Part shown: positions 6,100 through 6,383 of the stretch, piece by piece
Numbering within the stretch: the stretch's first letter is position 1
Layout of the letters: every line of letters starts with the position of its first letter
Assembly: GCA_964363055.1 (NCBI GenBank)
Contig: CAYIGN010000046.1
Span: 1 to 6,383 of the forward strand
Reading direction: 5' to 3'
DNA from: CAYIGN01 sp964363055
GTDB taxonomy: Bacteria > Patescibacteriota > Minisyncoccia > Sungbacterales > HO2-52-23
DNA: 6,383 bases
Position numbers and translations under genes: made by a program
Notes under the pieces: model-generated
What the model saw: the letters and a program-made list of their open reading frames with translations, nothing else
Database searches by the model: none
What the model was told of the DNA's origin: nothing

Positions 6100-6127
6100 T
6101 TGACATATTTGGAGGGTTGCATACAAT
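6100..6127 (+). promoter_or_regulatory. Strong sigma-70 promoter of groES
   Basis: A perfect -35 TTGACA (6100-6105) and a five-of-six -10 TACAAT (6122-6127) are separated by 16 bp. The predicted transcription start is near 6134, inside the CIRCE operator, giving a leader of about 48 nt before the groES ATG. This near-consensus promoter fits the high expression expected of a chaperonin operon. Confidence 0.85.
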
Positions 6128-6128
6128 G

Positions 6129-6155
6129 TTAGCAATCTAAGGTCGAGAGTGCTAA
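6129..6155 (+). promoter_or_regulatory. CIRCE operator (HrcA binding site)
   Basis: TTAGCAATC (6129-6137), a 9-nt spacer, and GAGTGCTAA (6147-6155) match the CIRCE consensus TTAGCACTC-N9-GAGTGCTAA with one change (A at 6135 in place of C). It overlaps the predicted transcription start of groES, as in HrcA-repressed groESL operons, so groES should be de-repressed by heat shock. The hrcA gene is not in the window. Confidence 0.92.
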
Positions 6156-6181
6156 AGGGCTAACACCAATGTTATTCGCGT

Positions 6182-6383
6182 ATGAAAATCCAGCCATTAG
6201 GAGATCGGGTGGTGATTGAGCCGCAAAAAGATGAAGGCGGCAAAACCAAAGCCGGTATTTACCTGCCCGAGACCGCGGACAAGGAGCGGCCGGAGCAGGG
6301 CAAGGTCATTGCCGTGGGACCGGGCAAACTGAGCGATGAAGGTAAGAGGATCCCAATGAGCGTCAAGAAAGGAGACGTTGTTC
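6182..6383 (+). CDS. groES: Co-chaperonin GroES (Hsp10), N-terminal part, cut by the right window edge
   Basis: The 67 visible codons start MKIQPLGDRVVIEPQKDEGG and include the mobile-loop region KTKAGIYLPET (about residues 21-31), then QGKVIAVGPGK and VKKGDVV, all typical of the roughly 95-residue GroES beta-barrel. GroES caps the GroEL ring and closes the folding chamber; the cytoplasmic heptamer needs GroEL, whose gene is expected just beyond the edge. The start is set by homology (M-K-I-x-P-L-x-D-R-V). The upstream CIRCE and promoter confirm a heat-shock operon. No Shine-Dalgarno lies ahead of the ATG. An out-of-frame ATG at 6169 is not used by any recognisable protein. Confidence 0.97.
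   Translation, partial: MKIQPLGDRVVIEPQKDEGGKTKAGIYLPETADKERPEQGKVIAVGPGKLSDEGKRIPMSVKKGDVV

Noticed and set aside
5853..6140. 95-codon plus-strand frame overlapping the HMA gene and running into the groES promoter
   Set aside because: Arg-rich translation in a shifted frame; it would end within the CIRCE operator and has no family resemblance.

Overview
The window carries six genes, all on the + strand. It looks like a chromosomal stretch from an uncultured bacterium of the Patescibacteria/CPR (Parcubacteria-like) type. That placement is an inference from protein style: a stand-alone tandem receiver with 'ISNxGQ' and 'KxN' signatures, a histidine kinase with an 'EFVSIAAHQLRTPLTGIRW' H-box, and an RpoD tail ending in FEGY. 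Near-absence of Shine-Dalgarno sequences fits but is not diagnostic. Base composition is moderately GC-rich, with AT-rich islands at the promoters and at the 1467-1656 spacer.

Layout. Positions 2-487 hold the 3' part of a primary sigma factor gene (rpoD, regions 3 and 4). The spacer 488-645 has no gene. It contains a perfect DnaA-box match (593-601) and a TATAAT promoter so close to the next ATG that the transcript would be almost leaderless. Positions 646-1470 encode a protein made only of two receiver domains. The spacer 1471-1656 is almost entirely one nested palindrome: roughly 33-nt outer inverted arms surrounding an 87-bp pair of REP-like hairpins. Then follow a FIST sensor protein (1657-2856), a membrane-anchored ABC_sub_bind-type solute-binding protein without permease or ATPase (2898-3884), a two-TM Cache-type sensor histidine kinase (3918-5717), and a small HMA-fold protein that overlaps the kinase stop by 4 nt (5714-5983). 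The spacer 5984-6181 holds a strong sigma-70 promoter and a CIRCE operator ahead of groES, which runs off the right edge (6182 onward).

How it fits together. The middle five genes read as a signalling cassette. An extracytoplasmic binding protein and a Cache domain could sense something outside the cell, the kinase could phosphorylate the output-less tandem receiver, and FIST and the degenerate HMA protein could add ligand or metal input. This is inferred from domain content and gene order. The combination, rather than any single gene, is the most novel-looking item. groES is a separate heat-shock unit under predicted HrcA control. rpoD is an unrelated housekeeping neighbour. I saw no tRNA, rRNA, CRISPR array, transposase gene or convincing intrinsic terminator.
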